Source: Candidatus Competibacteraceae bacterium
Lineage (GTDB): Bacteria; Pseudomonadota; Gammaproteobacteria; Competibacterales; Competibacteraceae
DNA: 64,000 nucleotides
Direction: 5' to 3'
Assembly (NCBI GenBank): GCA_003989065.1
Contig: RXIW01000011.1
Span: forward strand, 1-64,000
Shown here: positions 28,475 to 39,395 of the stretch, in pieces
Position numbering within the stretch: position 1 is the stretch's first letter
Layout: the number at the start of each line of letters is the position of its first letter
Position numbers and translations under genes: made by a program
Notes under the pieces: generated by a model
The model's input: the letters and a program-made list of their open reading frames with translations, nothing else
Databases searched by the model: none
What the model was told of the DNA's origin: nothing

Positions 28475-31400
28475 GCGTGCAGTTCCCGGTGCAGATCCTG
28501 AAGGCAATTCACGCTGGTGTTGTCGAGTTCGCGCAGCGCCTGACAGCTGGCCCGCGCCGCGGCGAGGGTCGTGGTGTAGCTAATCTTGTGCATCAGCGCT
28601 TCCCGCCGAATCGAAAAGGAATCGGCGATGGCCTGCTTGCCTTCAGTGGTGTTGACAATGAGATGGATCTGATCGTTCTTGATCATGTCCACGATATGCG
28701 GACGGCCTTCACCGACCTTGTGAACGGATTCACAGGCGAGGCCGTGGGTGCGCAGGGTAAGGGCCGTGCCACGGGTGGCGACCAGCTGGAAACCCAGTCG
28801 TTCCAGTTCGCGCGCGATCTCTACGATCTTCGCTTTGTCGCCGTCGCGCACGCTGAGGAAGGCCCGACCGCCGCGCGGCAATGGGTTGCCGGCGCCGAGC
28901 TGGGCCTTGGCGAAGGCTTCACCGAAACTGCGCCCGACCCCCATCACCTCGCCGGTCGATTTCATTTCCGGCCCCAGCAGCGGATCGACTCCGGGGAATT
29001 TGACGAAGGGGAACACCGCCTCCTTGACGGAATAGTAGGCGGGAATCACTTCGCCCGATACCCCCTGGTCGGCCAGGCTGCGGCCGACCATGCAGCGGGC
29101 CGCGATCTTGGCCAGCGGCCGGCCAGTGGCCTTGGACACATAGGGGACGGTGCGGGAAGCGCGCGGATTGACTTCCAGGATGTAGAGATCGTCGCCCTGA
29201 ATAGCGAACTGGGTGTTCATCAGGCCGATCACGCCCAGTTCCAGCGCCATCGCCCGCACCTGCTCGCGCAGCCGATCCTGAATCGCCGGACTGAGCGAGT
29301 AGGGCGGCAGCGAGCAGGCGGAATCGCCGGAATGCACCCCGGCTTCTTCGATGTGCTCCATGATGCCGCCGATGATGACGTCAGATCCATCGCTGATCGC
29401 GTCCACATCCACCTCGACGGCGTCGTTCAGAAAGCGGTCCAGCAGGACCGGCGAGTCGTTCGACACTTGGACCGCCTCGCGCATGTAGCGGCGCAGGTCC
29501 TCTTCCTGATGGACGATTTCCATGGCCCGTCCGCCCAGCACATAGGAGGGCCGCACCACCAGCGGATAGCCGATGTCCTGCGCCAGTCGCACGGCCTCTT
29601 CCGGTTCACGGGCGGTGCGGTTGGCCGGTTGCAACAGGTCGAGTTGGGCGATCATCTGCTGGAAGCGCTCGCGGTCTTCGGCCCGGTCGATGGCGTCCGG
29701 GCTGGTGCCGATGATCGGAACACCGTTGGCGGCCAGCAACCTGGCCAGTTTGAGCGGAGTCTGGCCGCCATACTGGACGATCACGCCCTTGGGCTGTTCC
29801 TTGCGCACGATCTCCAGCACGTCTTCCAGGGTCAACGGCTCGAAGTACAGCCGATCGGAGGTGTCGAAATCGGTGGAGACGGTCTCCGGGTTGCAGTTGA
29901 CCATGATGGTCTCGTAGCCGTCTTCGCGCAGGGCGAGCGCAGCGTGGACGCAGCAGTAGTCGAACTCGATGCCTTGCCCGATGCGGTTCGGCCCGCCGCC
30001 CAGCACCATGATCTTTTGGCGCTCGCTGGGTTCGGCTTCGCACTCGTCCTCGTAGGTGGAATACAGATAGGCAGTGTTGGTGGCGAACTCGGCGGCGCAG
30101 GAGTCGACCCGTTTGTAGACCGGATGGACGTCGAGCTCCTGGCGCAGCTGGCGAATGATGGTTTCGGTGGCGCCGGCCAGGGTTGCCAGCCGGGTGTCGG
30201 AAAAGCCCTTGCGCTTGAGTTGGTACAGGCGGTTGCGATCACGCAGCGAGGCCAGTCCGAGACTGCGGGTTTCGCCGGCCAGTTGCGCCAGCTCTTCGAT
30301 TTGGACCAGGAACCAGGGGTCGATCCGGGTCAGGTCGTACAGGGTTTCGAGCGAATAACCCAACCGAAAGGCTTCGGCCACGTACCAGAGTCGCCGGGGA
30401 CCGGGCACTCCCAGCTCCTGCTTGAGCGTGGTGTGCGGGTCGGCGTCGAAGCCGTCGAGCACCTCGTTGAAACCGTCGGTGCCGATCTCCAGCCCGCGCA
30501 GGGCCTTCTGCAGCGACTCCTGGAAGGTCCGGCCGATGGCCATGACTTCGCCGACCGATTTCATCTGGGTGGTCAGACGGGGGTCGGCCTGGGGGAATTT
30601 CTCGAAGTTGAAGCGCGGCACCTTGGTGACGACATAGTCGATGCTCGGCTCGAACGAGGCCGGGGTGCGACCACCGGTGATCTCGTTGCGCAACTCGTCC
30701 AGGGTATAGCCGACCGCCAGCTTGGCTGCGACTTTGGCGATGGGGAAGCCGGTGGCCTTGGAGGCCAGCGCCGAGGAACGGGACACGCGCGGATTCATCT
30801 CGATGATGACCATGCGCCCGTCTTCGGGGTTGATGGCGAACTGCACGTTGGAGCCGCCGGTGTCGACCCCGATCTTGCGCAGCACCGCCAGCGAGGCGTC
30901 GCGCATGATCTGGTATTCCTTGTCGGTCAGGGTTTGCGCCGGCGCAACGGTGATGGAGTCGCCAGTATGCACCCCCATCGGGTCGAGATTTTCGATGGAG
31001 CAGACGATGATGCAGTTGTCGTGCTGGTCCCGCACCACCTCCATCTCGAATTCTTTCCAGCCCAGCACCGATTCTTCGATCAGGACCTCGTTGACCGGCG
31101 ACAGATCGAGGCCGCGTTCGAGGATCTCGACCAGTTCTTCACGGTTGTAGGCGATGCCGCCGCCGCTACCGCCCAGGGTGAACGAGGGGCGGATGATGGT
31201 CGGGTAGCCGATGACGGCGTGCTGGGCCAGGGCTTCCTCCACGGTGTGAGCGATCACCGAGCGCGGGGTTTTCAAGCCGATCTCGTGCATGGCCTGGCGG
31301 AAGCGGTCGCGATCCTCGGCCATGTCGATGGCCTCGGGCGAAGCGCCGATCATCTCCACGCCGTACTGTTCCAGCACGCCGTTGTGGAACAGATCCAGCG

Positions 31401-31695
31401 CGCAGTTCAGTGCGGTTTGGCCACCCATGGTCGGCAACAGGGCGTCGGGGCGTTCGCGGGCGATGATGTGCGCGACCGTACGCCAGTGGATCGGCTCGAT
31501 GTACACGGCGTCGGCCATGTTGGGATCGGTCATGATGGTGGCTGGATTGGAATTGACCAGGATCACCCGATACCCTTCTTCCCGCAGAGCCTTGCAGGCT
31601 TGCGCGCCCGAGTAATCAAACTCGCAGGCTTGGCCGATCACGATGGGACCGGCGCCAATGATCAGGATGCTGTGTAAATCGGTACGCTTGGGCAT
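28471..31695 (-). CDS. carB: Carbamoyl-phosphate synthase large subunit
   Basis: CarB (1074 residues) makes carbamoyl phosphate from ammonia, bicarbonate and two ATP for arginine and pyrimidine synthesis. Two homologous ATP-grasp halves are visible: [20 protein letters not shown] and [16 protein letters not shown] in the first, [20 protein letters not shown] in the second. [17 protein letters not shown] starts the first pre-ATP-grasp domain and [17 protein letters not shown] the second. The C-terminal MGS-like allosteric domain (about 935-1074) binds UMP/IMP/ornithine in the family. A long antisense reading frame covers this gene but is a composition artefact. Confidence 0.97.
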
Positions 31696-31734
31696 GGCTC
31701 GATTGAGAAAGCAAAGGTCGCGAGAAGTCGGGAA

Positions 31735-32886
31735 TCAGGCATCGGGGCCGATGCCGGCCTGTCGGGCAGCCATGAGGGCGATGAATCGATCGAACAGCGG
31801 CGACACGTCATGCGGGCCAGGGCTGGCCTCGGGGTGGCCCTGGAAGCTGAAGGCGGGTCGATCGGTGCGGGCGATGCCCTGTAGCGAGCCATCGAAGAGC
31901 GAGCGATGGGTGGTGCGCAGATTGGCCGGCAGAGTCGCCTCGTCGACCGCGAAACCGTGGTTTTGGCTGCTGATCATCACCCGACCGCTGTCGAGATCGA
32001 GCACCGGATGATTGCCGCCGTGATGGCCGAATTTCATCTTGATGGTCCGCGCTCCGCTGGCCAGGCCCAACAGCTGGTGACCCAGGCAGATCCCGAACAC
32101 GGGGATATTGGTCTCCAGCAGCTCGCCAATGGCGGTGATGGCGTAGTCGCAGGGCTCGGGATCGCCAGGGCCGTTGGATAGGAAGACCCCATCCGGGTTC
32201 AGGCGCAGGACTTCGGCGGCCGACATCTGGGCCGGGACCACGGTCAGTCGGCAATGCCGATCGGCCAGCATCCGCAGGATGTTGCGCTTGATGCCATAGT
32301 CGTAGGCCACCACGTGATAGCGGGTGTCCGACATCGCCGGGAAGCTGTTGCCAGCGAGTTGCCAGCTGCCTTCGCCCCATGGGTAGGGCACGGTCGTGCT
32401 CACGACGCGGGCCAGATCCATGCCCTTCAGACCTGGGAATTCGCCGGCCAGCCGCAAGGCCAGATTCGCATCAAGAGCGTCGCCAGCCATGATGCAACCG
32501 TTCTGAGCGCCTTTTTCTCGCAGCAATCGGGTCAATCGGCGGGTGTCGATGCCGGCGATGGCCACGACACCGCGTTCCTGCAGATAACGCTCCAGGGGTT
32601 GTTGGCTGCGCCAGTTGCTCGCGGTGCGCGGGCAGTCCCGCACTACCAGCCCGCTGGCATGGATGTCAGGCGCTTCCTCATCGCCGCGGTTGGTGCCGAC
32701 GTTACCGATGTGGGGATAAGTGAGAGTGATGATTTGCTGACAATAGGACGGGTCGGTCAAGATCTCCTGGTAACCGGTGATCGAGGTGTTGAAAACGACT
32801 TCGCCCTGGGCGTGACCATCGACGCCGATGGATTCGCCCTGGAACAGGCTACCGTCTTCCAGAACCAGAAGCGCGGATTTCCTCAA
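31735..32886 (-). CDS. carA: Carbamoyl-phosphate synthase small subunit (glutaminase)
   Basis: CarA (383 residues) hydrolyses glutamine and passes ammonia to CarB. The N-terminal domain begins [20 protein letters not shown] and contains [20 protein letters not shown]. The class I amidotransferase nucleophile is the Cys in [14 protein letters not shown], and the His/Glu pair is in [13 protein letters not shown]. The start is a TTG at 32886, chosen because GGAGG sits 5 bases upstream and the protein then begins where E. coli CarA does; an ATG far upstream would add about 24 unrelated residues. A hairpin lies in the leader. Confidence 0.94.
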   Translation of the reverse strand: MRKSALLVLEDGSLFQGESIGVDGHAQGEVVFNTSITGYQEILTDPSYCQQIITLTYPHIGNVGTNRGDEEAPDIHASGLVVRDCPRTASNWRSQQPLERYLQERGVVAIAGIDTRRLTRLLREKGAQNGCIMAGDALDANLALRLAGEFPGLKGMDLARVVSTTVPYPWGEGSWQLAGNSFPAMSDTRYHVVAYDYGIKRNILRMLADRHCRLTVVPAQMSAAEVLRLNPDGVFLSNGPGDPEPCDYAITAIGELLETNIPVFGICLGHQLLGLASGARTIKMKFGHHGGNHPVLDLDSGRVMISSQNHGFAVDEATLPANLRTTHRSLFDGSLQGIARTDRPAFSFQGHPEASPGPHDVSPLFDRFIALMAARQAGIGPDA

Positions 32887-32917
32887 GGGAACCTCCAAGA
32901 CAGGCACGCATAAGAAA

Positions 32918-32937
32918 GGAGCGGTAAGGACCGCTCC
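32918..32937 (-). terminator. Leader hairpin between dapB and carA
   Basis: On the minus strand GGAGCGG/CCGCTCC (7 base pairs, 6-base loop) is followed by TTTCTT, 32 bases ahead of the carA TTG start. The T-run is imperfect. It may be a dapB terminator or an attenuator that controls carAB. Confidence 0.5.
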
Positions 32938-33031
32938 CCGAATGCGGTGCAAAACCATGCTGAACTGGCGCGGAGTCTACCAAATCGTATTGCGCCACTC
33001 CAGTTGTCGGATTATCGACACTAGCAGAGGT

Positions 33032-33934
<903 letters not shown>

Positions 33935-33967
33935 TCAGGCTACGCGATGGCGCAGCCTGCGATGTTC

Positions 33968-34041
33968 TGGAGCGGGTGATGGGAATCGAACCCACGCCAT
34001 CAGCTTGGGAAGCTGAGGTTCTACCATTGAACTACACCCGC
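33968..34041 (-). tRNA. tRNA-Gly (anticodon CCC)
   Basis: The minus strand gives a 74-nt cloverleaf with an encoded CCA. The acceptor GCGGGTG pairs with CACCCGC, the D arm is GTTC/GAAC, the anticodon stem TCAGC/GCTGA closes TTCCCAA (anticodon CCC, codon GGG), and the T arm GTGGG/CCCAT closes TTCGATT. A weak promoter (TTGCAA, 17-base spacer, TAAGAT; 34090-34118 on the complement) lies about 50 bases upstream. Confidence 0.95.
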
Positions 34042-34163
34042 CTTGGGATTCCACCGGCTATCGCTTGACAAACAGCGGATGGAATCGAAATCTTAGCGAC
34101 AAAGCATGCTCCTTGCAAGGACGACTCTGGCCGGTCACTTGCAGGAGCATCGCTGAGACCCGC

Positions 34164-34484
34164 TTATTCGGGGATGCGGAGAGCCTCGGGATCGACCGCC
34201 TGTTTTAGCCAGCCGGGTTTCTTGCCACGACCGGTCCAAGTTTGCTCCGGATTTTCCGGATTGCGATATTTGGGAGCGCCGACCGATCTGCGCTTGCGGA
34301 TGGAAAAGCTCAGCACTTCTTCCGGAGTCATGTTATACAGCTTGGCCTTTTCGATCATCTGCTCGCGCAGAGTGGCGATTTCACTGGCCTTCTTTTGTTC
34401 GATCGCTGCCTCGGCTTTAATGATCAGTTCGTTAAGCTCCTCAATCGAAGAAGCGTCGATGATATCGTCAATACTGTTGCTCAT
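34164..34484 (-). CDS. H-NS family histone-like nucleoid protein
   Basis: This 106-residue protein has an N-terminal helical oligomerisation region (about 1-60, IEELNELIIKAEAAIEQKKA) and a C-terminal H-NS DNA-binding domain with PKYRNPENPEQTWTGRGKKP followed by GWLKQAV. The TWTGRGKKPGW loop is the AT-hook-like minor-groove contact of H-NS/StpA. It probably silences AT-rich foreign DNA such as the surface-glycan locus here (inference). No second H-NS-like gene lies in the window. Confidence 0.9.
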   Translation of the reverse strand: MSNSIDDIIDASSIEELNELIIKAEAAIEQKKASEIATLREQMIEKAKLYNMTPEEVLSFSIRKRRSVGAPKYRNPENPEQTWTGRGKKPGWLKQAVDPEALRIPE

Positions 34485-34544
34485 GGTTTTACGGGTACCG
34501 TGTTAATGCTGTTTAGGGAGATTCTTGATCCGAACCACCCGGTT

Positions 34545-34574
34545 ATTGTATGGCATTTTTTTTTATCACTGCAA
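34545..34574 (-). promoter_or_regulatory. Putative promoter of the H-NS-family gene
   Basis: On the minus strand TTGCAG, an 18-base A-rich spacer and TACAAT give a plausible sigma70 promoter with a leader of about 54 bases. The A-rich tract (A9) in the spacer would suit H-NS self-binding. Confidence 0.45.
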
Positions 34575-34649
34575 TTGATTTAATGGTCGTTGGAAAATTT
34601 CATGAATGGATTCCCGTTTGATCAATTGTTTGACTGGTTAGAGTTTGAC

Positions 34650-35405
34650 ATGAATCCAAGTGATGTCTTCAATAGGCTTGCAATCGCCCGGTTGGGTGAG
34701 GACGAAAATTCCTCAGCCGATTCGCCGCGGCGAATCCGGAGTTTTGTTCGGCGCGAGGGGCGCATCACCCGCGCCCAGCAGCGCGCTCTGGAGGAATGGT
34801 GGGGGCAGTTTGGGGTAGACGCGGATGTCGCTGAATTGGTTCCCAATCAGTTATTTGGTCGGAATGCCCGGTTGGTTTTGGAGATCGGCTTTGGCGATGG
34901 AGAGACGCTGGTCGCGATGGCGGCGGCCGATCCGGAAACCGATTATCTGGGGGTGGAAGTCCATCTTCCGGGAATAGGCCATTTGTTGCTGCAGGCGGCG
35001 AAAGCAGAACTGACCAACCTGCGGATCTTACGTGCCGATGCGTTCGACGTGCTGGAACGACGGTTGCCCGATCGCTGTCTGGATCGAGTGCAGATCTTCT
35101 TTCCCGACCCCTGGCCCAAGGTTCGGCATCACAAACGTCGTCTCATTCAGTTTCCACTGATTGCGTTGTTGGTGCGTAAACTCAAGATCGGTGGACAATT
35201 GCATATTGCGACCGACTGTGAGGATTACGCCGATTCTATTCTGAGCCTGCTGAACGCAAGCCCTGAACTGACTAATCAGGCCGCTGAAAACGGTTTCGCA
35301 CCGCGGCCGGCCTATCGGCCGCTGACCAAGTTCGAACTGCGTGGCCAACGGCTGGGGCACTCGATCCGAGATCTGCTTTTCGCGCGGTGTGGCGAATCGG
35401 AATGA
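34650..35405 (+). CDS. trmB: tRNA (guanine-N7-)-methyltransferase TrmB
   Basis: TrmB makes m7G46 in tRNA using SAM. The family N-terminal motif RRIRSFVRREGRIT is followed by the SAM site LVLEIGFGDGETLVAMA and the catalytic/tRNA region VQIFFPDPWPKVRHHKRRLI. The C-terminus has AYRPLTKFELRGQRLGH, then SIRDLLF. The start is uncertain: ATG 34650 gives 251 residues and is used here, ATG 34602 or TTG 34590 would add 16 or 20 residues of AT-rich coding sequence, and none has a good Shine-Dalgarno sequence. Confidence 0.9.
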   Translation: MNPSDVFNRLAIARLGEDENSSADSPRRIRSFVRREGRITRAQQRALEEWWGQFGVDADVAELVPNQLFGRNARLVLEIGFGDGETLVAMAAADPETDYLGVEVHLPGIGHLLLQAAKAELTNLRILRADAFDVLERRLPDRCLDRVQIFFPDPWPKVRHHKRRLIQFPLIALLVRKLKIGGQLHIATDCEDYADSILSLLNASPELTNQAAENGFAPRPAYRPLTKFELRGQRLGHSIRDLLFARCGESE

Positions 35406-35484
35406 ATCGAGCGGGGTTGCTCACCGTGGCGCTCTGCAAAAGAGTCTTGGTTGCAATGACGTGGATGAGGGGCAGGCTCTCGGC

Positions 35485-35916
35485 ATGATCACCGTACAGC
35501 AGGTATTGACCGTGACCACTCGCGGTCGTGGAACCTTGGAAATCACCGATTCCATACGCAACATCGTGCGGGAATCCGGGGTTGGTGTGGGTTTGGCGCA
35601 TGTCTTCGTGCACCATACCAGCGCTTCACTCATTCTCTGCGAGAACGCCGATCCAACGGTGCGCCGTGATCTGGAAACCTTCATGACGCGCCTGGCGCCG
35701 GATGGCGCATCATGGCTCGAACATGACGACGAAGGGCCGGACGACATGCCCGCCCACATCCGCACCATCCTGACCCAAAGTAGCCTGGCGATTCCAGTGA
35801 CGGCAGGTCGTTGCGCCTTGGGCGTTTGGCAGGGCATTTATCTGTGGGAGCATCGCCGAGCGCCGCACAGTCGCCGTATCACGGTAACGGTGCAGGGCCA
35901 TGAGCGACTGGATTGA
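35485..35916 (+). CDS. yjbQ: YjbQ/UPF0047 family protein
   Basis: This 143-residue protein of the YjbQ family shows the conserved VFVHHTSASLILCENADPTV, then HDDEGPDDMPAHIRTIL and the C-terminal GTWQGIYL-like segment GVWQGIYLWEHRRAPHSRRI. E. coli YjbQ has weak thiamine-phosphate synthase activity, and the true role is unsettled. ATG 35485 gives MITVQQVLTVTTRGRGTLE at the family start; the open frame extends upstream into trmB. Confidence 0.9.
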   Translation: MITVQQVLTVTTRGRGTLEITDSIRNIVRESGVGVGLAHVFVHHTSASLILCENADPTVRRDLETFMTRLAPDGASWLEHDDEGPDDMPAHIRTILTQSSLAIPVTAGRCALGVWQGIYLWEHRRAPHSRRITVTVQGHERLD

Positions 35917-36057
35917 AAAGCGGCCCTAGCCGGTCAGCGGGTTTTTGTCCAAAATATATTATCGCTGCTCTGTCCATGTACGAGCGCGATGACGAGGGTT
36001 GCCATCGTCCCAATGGCGGGGGTGGCTCGAAACCAAGATGGCGATGAGGTCAAGGGC

Positions 36058-37344
36058 ATGTCTGTCAGATTATTTTCAGGCGATTTCCGCACCCAGTGGC
36101 TGCACTCCTGGGCACTGGCCATGGTGTTGTGGGTGGTGGCCGGTCCCGTGCTGGGACAGGAAGAAGGAGCGCCTGGCCGCGCGCCGAACGTCCACGCACT
36201 GTCAGCGGTATTGATGAATCCTGCTACCGGCGAGATCCTGTTCGCCAAGGAGCCTCATATGCGGCTGCCGCCGGCTAGCACCACCAAGGTGTTGACCGCG
36301 CTGGTGGCTTTGGAGCATCTCGATCTCAATGCCCGGGTGCCGGTGAGCGTCCAGGCGGCCAGCGCCCCGCCCAGCCGCATCGGCTTGCATGCCGGTGAGG
36401 CGGCCCTGACCCAGGATCTGCTGTATGGTTTGTTGCTGAAATCGGGCAACGACGCCGCTGAAACCCTGGCTGAAGCGGCGGGCGGTTCGGTCCCCGGCTT
36501 CGCCGAGCTGATGAACGCCAAGGCTGCGCAAGTCGGTGCGCACGAAAGTCATTTCATGAATCCGCATGGCCTGCCGAACGACGATCATTACACGACAGCC
36601 TACGATCTGGCGCTGATCTTCCGGCAGGCTATGAATCAACCGACCTTTGCCGACATCGTGCGCACCCGCAGCGCGGCTTTGCGGATCGAATCAGGGCAGG
36701 GGGTGTATGGCGACTGGCGCATGGTCCCTGTGGTCAGCCACAATCGCCTGCTGGCTTCCTACGAAGGTGCGGTGGGTGGCAAGACCGGTTTTACCTTCAA
36801 GGCCCGACGCTGTTTCGTGGGCGAGGTGGATCGCGGCGGGGTCCGGCTGATCGTGTCGATTCTCAACAGCCCCAACAGCGGAACGCTATGGCAGGATGCG
36901 CGCACCTTGCTCGATTATGGGTTTGCGCGCTACGGTTTGGCCCCGTTGCCGTCGATCCAGGCGGAGCCTGTTCCCATCATGGTTCGTCGCGCGCCGGCTG
37001 CGACTCCGGCTGTCATGCGGGTGGCGATAGCGCCGGTCGCTCGACAGCGTGCGGCATCGAGCCAGGATGACGACGACGATGACGATAACGATAACGCGTC
37101 CAGTCAGGCGAAACCGGCCGCCGTGGCCAAGGCTCCCGTCAAGCCGGCGGTGGCGATGTTGGCCAAGCCGACGCCAGGCAAGAGCGGCAAGACTGTCCAG
37201 GCCGACAAGGCTACGAAGGCTACGAAGGCTAAGGAAAAGACGGTGGCCGTCGCCAAGGCGGATAAGCGACCGGCGGCGACCAAAGTGGCTCGGTCGGAGC
37301 CGGTCAGTTCCAAGCCGAAGAACGGTACGAAGCCGCGAAGCTGA
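36058..37344 (+). CDS. D-alanyl-D-alanine carboxypeptidase (DacA/PBP5-6 type) with Lys/Ala-rich tail
   Basis: This 428-residue penicillin-binding peptidase trims the terminal D-Ala of peptidoglycan stem peptides in the periplasm. After an N-terminal signal (cleavage expected near VLGQEE, about residue 33), the peptidase S11 motifs are STTK (Ser74), SGN (Ser129) and KTG (Lys242). The usual PBP5 C-terminal beta domain and membrane anchor are missing. Instead the last 110 or so residues hold a run of eight acidic residues broken by Asn, then a Lys/Ala/Pro/Val-rich, histone-like stretch. ATG 36058 follows AAGGG. Confidence 0.9.
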   Translation: MSVRLFSGDFRTQWLHSWALAMVLWVVAGPVLGQEEGAPGRAPNVHALSAVLMNPATGEILFAKEPHMRLPPASTTKVLTALVALEHLDLNARVPVSVQAASAPPSRIGLHAGEAALTQDLLYGLLLKSGNDAAETLAEAAGGSVPGFAELMNAKAAQVGAHESHFMNPHGLPNDDHYTTAYDLALIFRQAMNQPTFADIVRTRSAALRIESGQGVYGDWRMVPVVSHNRLLASYEGAVGGKTGFTFKARRCFVGEVDRGGVRLIVSILNSPNSGTLWQDARTLLDYGFARYGLAPLPSIQAEPVPIMVRRAPAATPAVMRVAIAPVARQRAASSQDDDDDDDNDNASSQAKPAAVAKAPVKPAVAMLAKPTPGKSGKTVQADKATKATKAKEKTVAVAKADKRPAATKVARSEPVSSKPKNGTKPRS

Positions 37345-37369
37345 GGCTGGATCGAGCAGCACAAAAAAA

Positions 37370-37395
37370 GGGCGATCCAGTCGGATCGCCCTTTT
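37370..37395. terminator. Bidirectional terminator between the carboxypeptidase gene and gltA
   Basis: A 9-base-pair stem (37370-37378 with 37383-37391) is flanked by A7 on the left and TTTT on the right, between convergent genes. Confidence 0.9.
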
Positions 37396-37432
37396 GCATT
37401 GGAACCGCTTCAACTTAGCGCGATGCGGAAAT

Positions 37433-38719
37433 TCAGCCGCGCTTATCCAGTGGCATCACGTCGCGCTTGGGCAAGCCGACATAGAGCTGACGCGGCCGAC
37501 CGATCTTCTGATCCTTTTCGGTGATCATCTCGATCCAGTGGCTGATCCAGCCGGCGGCGCGGGCGATGGCGAACATCACCGTGTACATTTCGACCGGAAT
37601 CTTCAGCGCGCTGTAGATGATGCCAGAGTAGAAATCGACATTGGGATACAGCTTGCGCTCGATGAAGTAGGGATCGCTGAGCGCGATTTCCTCCAGACGC
37701 ATGGCCAAGTCCAGACGCGGGTCGTGGCCCATGGTTTCCAGGACTTCGTGGCAGATGTCCTTGATGATGCGGGCGCGCGGGTCGAAGCTCTTGTAGACCC
37801 GGTGGCCGAAGCCCATCAGCCGGACGCCGCTGTTCTTGTCCTTGACCTTGGCGATGAAGTTGTCGATGTTCGAAACGTCACCGATCCGATCCAGCATCCG
37901 GATCACGGCTTCGTTGGCGCCGCCGTGGGCCGGACCCCACAGACAGGCGATGCCGGCAGCGATCGCTGCGTACGGATTGGTGCCAGACGAGCCCGCCAGC
38001 CGCACGGTGGAGGTGGAGGCGTTCTGTTCGTGGTCGGCGTGCAGGGTGAACAGCACATCCAAAGCCCGCTCAGCGATTGGATTGACCTCGTAGCGCTTGC
38101 CGGGCAGGCTGAACATCATGTACAGCAGGTTGCCGGTGTAGCTCAGGTCGTCGCGGGGATAGATCGAGGGATCGCCGATGCTGTGCTTGTAGGCGGCGGC
38201 GGCGATGGTCGGCATCTTGGCGATCAGCCGACGGGCGGTGACCATGCGGTCTTCGTAATTCTGGATATTGAGCCGGTCGTGGAAGAAGGCCGAGAGCGAG
38301 CTGATCGCGGCGGTCATCATCGCCATCGGGTGGGCGTCGTAGTTGAAGCCTTCCAGGAACCGGCGAAGGTTCTCGCGAATCCGGTTGTGCCGGGTGATGC
38401 TGGTCTCGAAAATCTGCTTCTTTTCCGGGGTGGGCAATTCGCCGTACAGCAACAGATAGCTGACTTCGAGGAAGTTGCACTGCTCGGCCAATTGCTCGAT
38501 CGGGTAACCGCGATACAACAATTCACCCTTGTCGCCATCCAGGTAGGTGATGGTGCTCTGGCAACTGGCCGTCGACATGAAGCCGGGGTCGTAGGTGAAG
38601 TAGCCAAACTCCTTGGCCAGCTTGCCGATGTCCACCACGGGAGCGCCGTAGACGGGCTCCAGGACGGGCATCTGCGCCGTTTTTCCGTTGGCGTCATCCG
38701 TAAAGGTAATCGTTGACAT
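37433..38719 (-). CDS. gltA: Citrate synthase (type II)
   Basis: GltA (428 residues) condenses acetyl-CoA and oxaloacetate at the entry to the TCA cycle. Landmarks: [20 protein letters not shown], the catalytic His regions [20 protein letters not shown] and [15 protein letters not shown], and the active-site stretch [18 protein letters not shown] 38719 ([12 protein letters not shown]) follows a clear GGAGGT Shine-Dalgarno sequence 7 bases away. The length matches the hexameric, NADH-sensitive gammaproteobacterial type. The gene is monocistronic between two terminators. Confidence 0.96.
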   Translation of the reverse strand: MSTITFTDDANGKTAQMPVLEPVYGAPVVDIGKLAKEFGYFTYDPGFMSTASCQSTITYLDGDKGELLYRGYPIEQLAEQCNFLEVSYLLLYGELPTPEKKQIFETSITRHNRIRENLRRFLEGFNYDAHPMAMMTAAISSLSAFFHDRLNIQNYEDRMVTARRLIAKMPTIAAAAYKHSIGDPSIYPRDDLSYTGNLLYMMFSLPGKRYEVNPIAERALDVLFTLHADHEQNASTSTVRLAGSSGTNPYAAIAAGIACLWGPAHGGANEAVIRMLDRIGDVSNIDNFIAKVKDKNSGVRLMGFGHRVYKSFDPRARIIKDICHEVLETMGHDPRLDLAMRLEEIALSDPYFIERKLYPNVDFYSGIIYSALKIPVEMYTVMFAIARAAGWISHWIEMITEKDQKIGRPRQLYVGLPKRDVMPLDKRG

Positions 38720-38902
38720 GCAGTAACCTCCAGCGGTGGGATGATAAAGTTGGAACAGGCTGGTCGCTGTTATAGTGGTTGCTATTCCAGCGGTATTCCA
38801 AACAGCGGTCGGCGTCTCACGCACCTTTTCAAAGCGTTGGCGATGATACTCCAATCGACCGCTGTGCCGCAAAAGCCTGTTGAGGACCGGGCGGCGGCGG
38901 GC

Positions 38903-38927
38903 AAAAAAAAGGCATCTCGTGGATGCC
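38903..38927 (-). terminator. Rho-independent terminator of rpmE2
   Basis: On the minus strand GGCATC/GATGCC with a 5-base loop is followed by eight T residues, 21 bases after the bL31B stop codon. Confidence 0.88.
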
Positions 38928-38948
38928 TGTTCGGTGTCCGGAAATGCG

Positions 38949-39194
38949 TCAGGACAGGCCGTACTTGCGACGGAAACGGTCCACCCGGCCGGCCGTATCG
39001 ACGATCTTCTGCTTGCCGGTGTAGAAGGGGTGGGAGTGGCTGGATACCTCCACTTTCACCAGCGGATATTCCTTGCCGTCGGTCCACTGGATCTTTTCCT
39101 TGGTGGAGATGGTGGAGCGGGTGAGGAAGGAGAAATCGGTGGAGATGTCCTGGAACACGACTTCACGGTACTGGGGATGGATGTCTTTCTTCAT
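38949..39194 (-). CDS. rpmE2: 50S ribosomal protein bL31, type B
   Basis: This 81-residue bL31 paralogue begins [18 protein letters not shown] and contains [19 protein letters not shown] and [11 protein letters not shown]. The CxxC zinc ligands of type A bL31 are absent, so it is the zinc-independent form (C-minus). In other bacteria type B genes are derepressed under zinc starvation. A Zur-like element overlaps its likely promoter. The ATG at 39194 is chosen because the family starts there; the open frame continues upstream across the promoter. Confidence 0.94.
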   Translation of the reverse strand: MKKDIHPQYREVVFQDISTDFSFLTRSTISTKEKIQWTDGKEYPLVKVEVSSHSHPFYTGKQKIVDTAGRVDRFRRKYGLS

Positions 39195-39276
39195 GACTGC
39201 GAAAACCTTGCGAATGCGGTTGGCCAGACGATGCGCGCGATCGGGAACGAATGGGCGCGGGTGTCTAGCCGCTGAT

Positions 39277-39316
39277 GGAATTTCGTAATATAACCAGTTT
39301 GAGAATCCTTGCGCAA
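39277..39316 (-). promoter_or_regulatory. Putative rpmE2 promoter overlapped by a Zur-like site
   Basis: On the minus strand TTGCGC (39311-39316), an 18-base spacer and TATATT (39287-39292) form a promoter. Bases 39277-39299 on the plus strand resemble the Zur palindrome, with an intact TATAAC right half and a degraded left half; by my manual alignment about 15 of 22 scored positions match the E. coli-type consensus. Confidence 0.4.
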
Positions 39317-39395
39317 GGCTGCTGACGCCGGTTCCGATCGGCCTCGCCCGACCGTCGCGAGGACATCCCCTTTCGAACCCGTAGTGGAGAACCCG

